Below, one piece after another: positions 7,359-9,945 of a DNA stretch of 9,945 nt. The stretch's first letter is position 1; every line of letters starts with the position of its first letter. Origin of the DNA: Pseudomonadota bacterium (GTDB lineage: Bacteria; Pseudomonadota; Alphaproteobacteria; Rhizobiales; Aestuariivirgaceae); the NCBI GenBank assembly GCA_016522385.1, contig JAEKFU010000221.1:1-9945 (forward strand), given 5' to 3'. Both the position numbers and the translations under genes were made by a program. Under the pieces are notes generated by a model. It was not told the origin of the DNA. It saw nothing but the letters and a program-made list of their open reading frames with translations, and did not search any database.

Positions 7359-8490
7359 ATGCGGGCCGAAATCAGCAATGTCGTCGATGCAATCAAGCAG
7401 TCAATTGCGCTGCTGAGGAGGCATCTTTGACTGGGACAACGCATTAGCCAAGCTTGATGAACTGAACACAATGGCTGAAGATCCCGATCTGTGGAATGAC
7501 ACCACCAAGGCGCAGGAGATCATGCGTCTGCGCCAGGACCTCGACGCCAGGATCGCCAATGTTCGCCGACTAGAGCAGACCCTGCAAGACAATGTCGAAC
7601 TGATCGAGCTGGGCGAGGAAGAGGACGATCATGCTGTCGTTGCCGAAGCCGAAGCCATACTTAAGTCATTAGAGCGCGAAGCTGCCAAGTTGGAGCTCGA
7701 AACGCTTTTGTCCGGGGAGGCTGACAGCAATGATGCCTATCTCGAGATTCATGCCGGTGCTGGGGGCACGGAGAGTCAGGATTGGACGAGCATGTTATTT
7801 CGGATGTATGTAAGATGGGCCGAGAGACGGCAGTTCAAAGTCGAGGTCCTGGAGGAGAACCAGGGCGATGAGGCAGGACTCAAATCGGCTGTTTTGCTAA
7901 TCAAGGGTCACAATGCCTATGGCTGGGCCAAGACTGAGTCTGGCGTACACCGGTTGGTGCGCATTTCGCCGTTTGACTCAAATGCCCGGCGGCATACGTC
8001 ATTTGCTTCGGTTTGGGTCTATCCGTCGATTGACGAAAGCATCGAAGTTGAAATCAATGAAAGTGACTGTCGCATTGACACTTATCGCGCATCGGGCGCT
8101 GGTGGCCAGCATGTCAACACCACAGATAGTGCGGTACGCATCACCCACTTGCCGACCGGTATCGTTGTCCAATGCCAGAATGAACGGTCCCAACACAAGA
8201 ACCGAGCGACCGCCTGGTCGATGTTACGGGCAAGACTCTTTGAGCTAGAGTTGCAGAAGCGCGAGGAAGCTGCCGCGGAGCAGGCGGCCTCAAAAACCGA
8301 CATCGGTTGGGGGCACCAGATCCGGTCATACGTTCTACAACCTTATCAGCTGGTCAAGGACTTGCGCACAGGTGTGGAAAGTACCAACCCAGGCGCCGTA
8401 TTGGACGGCGATATCGATCAGTTTGTCGAGGCATCCCTGGCGCACCGAGTGCACGGCTCAAATGGCAATGCAATAGTCGACCTCGAATGA
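7359..8490 (+). CDS. prfB: Peptide chain release factor 2, expressed by +1 programmed frameshift
   Basis: Release factor that reads UGA and UAA stop codons and triggers peptide release on the ribosome. The coding sequence is join(7359..7427, 7429..8490): 23 codons in the first frame, skipping of T7428, then 353 residues, 376 in all. The start ATG at 7359 has AGGGA about 7 nt upstream, and the leader MRAEISNVVDAIKQS is family-like. After the shift the protein continues DWDNALAKLDELNT into the frame whose first ATG is at 7471, so starting there would lose 37 conserved residues. Motifs in full-length numbering: SPF at 203-205 (stop-codon recognition by RF2) and GGQ at 248-250 (peptidyl-tRNA hydrolysis), within two positions of E. 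coli RF2. Regulation is autogenous: scarce RF2 makes the ribosome pause at the UGA and shift. It converges with the bactofilin gene, 18 bp apart. Confidence 0.96.
7416..7431 (+). promoter_or_regulatory. prfB +1 recoding site
   Basis: The site has the internal Shine-Dalgarno-like AGGAGG (7416-7421), a 3-nt spacer CAT, the slippery CTT (7425-7427), then TGA followed by C (7428-7431). Spacing, slippery codon and the UGA-C context match the E. coli RF2 site, which has AGGGGG instead. The tRNA on CUU slips to UUU, and reading resumes at GAC TGG. Frame continuity of RF2-like protein on both sides confirms it. Confidence 0.95.
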
Positions 8491-8508
8491 CATGGCAATC
8501 TCTTGAGA

Positions 8509-9030
8509 TTATTCAGCAGCGTCCGTGCGACGCGGCACGTTCAACTCCACTGGACGGTAACCGGTGTCGTCGTAGACGCCGATCTCCGGGGTGTTGTGCG
8601 TGTATTCGGGCTGAACCGTTCCATAAGGATCAGCATAATCCGACAACGGATCATCTGAATGGTGGATTTTGCCATCGACATAGGCGCCATTTTCGATTGC
8701 GATGTTTTCGTTGATCACGTCGCCTTCGATATGTCCACCGGCTACGATGGTAATATTGACGCCACGGATAGGGCCGATGATGCGCCCACGCACGAAAACA
8801 TCTTCTGCCGCAACCTCACCATGTACGACGCCTTGCACATCGACCACAATCGCCCGGGCACGAATATTGCCATTGACGGTACCGTCGACCTGCAGTTCAC
8901 CGCCGGTGATCAGGTTTCCATCAATCACAACATCACTGGTGATGATCGAGGGACCAGCCCGTCCCCCGCGTGCAGCAGCATTGTTGGCGAGCTTGTCCTT
9001 ATTGCGGTTGCGAGATTTTTTGAAGAGCAT
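8509..9030 (-). CDS. Bactofilin (polymer-forming cytoskeletal protein)
   Basis: Cytoskeletal protein that forms nucleotide-independent filaments and places cell-wall enzymes. The 173-residue product has a basic, partly hydrophobic N-terminus (MLFKKSRNRNKDK), like the short membrane-targeting tails described in bactofilins. The core at about 29-125 is built of short repeats with regular hydrophobic and Gly positions (for example VDGTVNGNI, VHGEVAAEDV, IEGDVINENI), as in the bactofilin right-handed beta-helix. A flexible acidic and Pro-rich tail follows (about 126-173). No catalytic residues are expected. The start at 9030 has GGAAGG 6 nt upstream and overlaps the end of the upstream M23 gene by 32 nt, implying one transcript and probably translational coupling. 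Bactofilin genes beside M23 peptidase genes are a known association in alphaproteobacteria and Helicobacter. The family call is secure; the exact cell-shape role is not known here. Confidence 0.93.
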   Translation of the reverse strand: MLFKKSRNRNKDKLANNAAARGGRAGPSIITSDVVIDGNLITGGELQVDGTVNGNIRARAIVVDVQGVVHGEVAAEDVFVRGRIIGPIRGVNITIVAGGHIEGDVINENIAIENGAYVDGKIHHSDDPLSDYADPYGTVQPEYTHNTPEIGVYDDTGYRPVELNVPRRTDAAE

Positions 9031-9945
9031 GTCTAGCCTTCCAGAAACGAGATGGATTTAGTGACTTACCTTTCCGCCGCGTTTCATAATGAAGATGCGC
9101 ACCCGTACTGCGTCCGGTGTTGCCCAGCCGACCTAGTACATCGCCTTGTCGGACCTCGGCACCAAGTCGCACCTTAATAGCGCTCAAATGAGCATAACGT
9201 GTCGTGAAGCCGTTGTCATGTCGGATTTCAACAAGGTTTCCATAGGCTCCCTCGCGCCCGGCCTTGATAACCACGCCGGGTGCCGTTGCGAGTATGGGTG
9301 ATCCATAAGGAGCCCTAAAATCAATGCCGGCATGCATTGCCATGACCTTTCGGAACGGATCGCGCCGTATCCCGTACCGGCTGGTAATGCGACCGTAACG
9401 TGCCAATGGCATGTGCAACGGCAGTTTGCTGATTTCGTGCTTGAGCTTTTCGGCCATCACCAGATTGTTAGCCGACGTGTTCAAACGCTCTGCAATTCGT
9501 TTTGAACCAATGTCGGCTGCCGTCAACGAGAGAAACGGGCCACCGATAGCATCTGGGGTATATCGTGATCTTGCAGCGATCTGCCGTGCAATCAATCCAA
9601 AGCTGGCAAGGATTTTTGAAAGGTCCTTGACCCTCTTCGTGCTCTGCTGCATCACCTGATCAAGCAGTGCCACCTGATAATCTTCGAATTTAGCCAACGT
9701 CGCACGCAGATCGGTTAGGGGCCGTTCCGCCTCTGCCTCTTTCGTGAAGTTTCGTGCATAAATCTGTCGATAAGACCACTCATTCAAGCTGCCCTTGCCA
9801 GAGCTGCCGCCATTGGTGCCGGACGGCACACTGGTCTGTGGCTTGCGTATGCTGTCGCCAGCATTCTGCCGACTCGCGTTGCCCGAGCGAACCGGCATCC
9901 ATCCTTGACGGAAGAATTCGACGAGGCGGCCATGGCGCTCGACCA
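8999..9945 (-). CDS. M23 family metallopeptidase, partial (5' end outside the window)
   Basis: Probable periplasmic LytM-type endopeptidase that cuts peptidoglycan cross-links. The frame is open to the window edge: upstream of the first in-window ATG (9898) it still reads coil-like sequence (VERHGRLVEFFRQGW) with no proper ribosome binding site, so the real start, and probably a membrane segment, lie beyond 9945. Counting from that ATG: a Gly/Ser-rich linker at about 15-38, a likely coiled coil at about 52-100, and the M23 domain at about 165-285. Metal ligands by family comparison are H189 and D193 (HAGID) and H270 of HLH (268-270), with H237 and H268 as catalytic histidines. All are present, so the enzyme should be active. 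It is followed directly by bactofilin. In Hyphomonas and Rhodomicrobium, LmdC-type M23 proteins are recruited by bactofilin through their cytoplasmic tail; this could be an equivalent pair. Confidence 0.92.
   Translation of the reverse strand, partial: VERHGRLVEFFRQGWMPVRSGNASRQNAGDSIRKPQTSVPSGTNGGSSGKGSLNEWSYRQIYARNFTKEAEAERPLTDLRATLAKFEDYQVALLDQVMQQSTKRVKDLSKILASFGLIARQIAARSRYTPDAIGGPFLSLTAADIGSKRIAERLNTSANNLVMAEKLKHEISKLPLHMPLARYGRITSRYGIRRDPFRKVMAMHAGIDFRAPYGSPILATAPGVVIKAGREGAYGNLVEIRHDNGFTTRYAHLSAIKVRLGAEVRQGDVLGRLGNTGRSTGAHLHYETRRKGKSLNPSRFWKARHALQKISQPQ
9037..9042 (-). promoter_or_regulatory. Ribosome binding site of the bactofilin gene
   Basis: GGAAGG lies 6 nt before the bactofilin ATG (9030), inside the coding sequence of the M23 gene. 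Bactofilin can therefore be initiated independently or by ribosomes finishing the upstream gene. Confidence 0.6.

Noticed and set aside
7428..7430. prfB read as a pseudogene broken by an early TGA
   Set aside because: The TGA is part of the canonical RF2 recoding site, with correct stimulator, spacer and slippery codon, so it is regulatory.
8497..8510. AATCTC-TT-GAGATT inverted repeat between the converging prfB and bactofilin genes as a bidirectional terminator
   Set aside because: It has a 6-bp AT-rich stem with only a 2-nt loop and no T tract on either strand, and it overlaps the bactofilin stop codon. The position is suggestive but the structure is too weak.
8509..9061. Plus-strand open frames opposite bactofilin (starting at 8659 and 8702)
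   Set aside because: They are shadows of the bactofilin repeats. The minus-strand product is a clear bactofilin with a good ribosome binding site.

Overview
The window is a chromosomal segment from an alphaproteobacterium, most likely of the Hyphomicrobiales (Rhizobiales). This rests on protein character: an RNase E with a long acidic insertion in its S1 domain and a C-terminal GWW tail, a PBP1A of the rhizobial type, and the grouping of rne, an amidase, PBP1A and prfB, which I recall from that order. I see no tRNA, rRNA, insertion sequence, CRISPR array or prophage. It reads as core genome.

Layout: (1) 45-2534, minus strand: rne, ribonuclease E. (2) 2535-3163: a 629-base divergent intergenic region holding the probable long rne leader, a 16-bp perfect palindrome with a CtrA-like motif, and a strong stem-loop just before amiC. 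(3) 3164-4573, plus: amiC, a periplasmic N-acetylmuramoyl-L-alanine amidase, apparently cut short by an in-frame TAG; the expected C-terminal tail continues in frame to 4642. (4) 4835-7303, plus: mrcA, the bifunctional penicillin-binding protein 1A. (5) 7359-8490, plus: prfB, release factor 2, expressed through a classical +1 programmed frameshift at a UGA codon. (6) Converging from the right on the minus strand: a partial M23 metallopeptidase (8999 to beyond 9945), overlapping a bactofilin gene (8509-9030).

Four of the six genes act on the cell wall or on the cytoskeleton that organises it. PBP1A builds peptidoglycan, AmiC and the M23 enzyme cut or remodel it, and the bactofilin probably positions the M23 enzyme. 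The other two (rne, prfB) serve RNA decay and translation termination.

I do not see a wholly undescribed system. The points most worth a second look are the amber codon in amiC with conserved sequence continuing beyond it, the palindromic CtrA-like element and stem-loop upstream of amiC, and the overlapping M23-bactofilin pair. The prfB frameshift is a clear example of a known mechanism.
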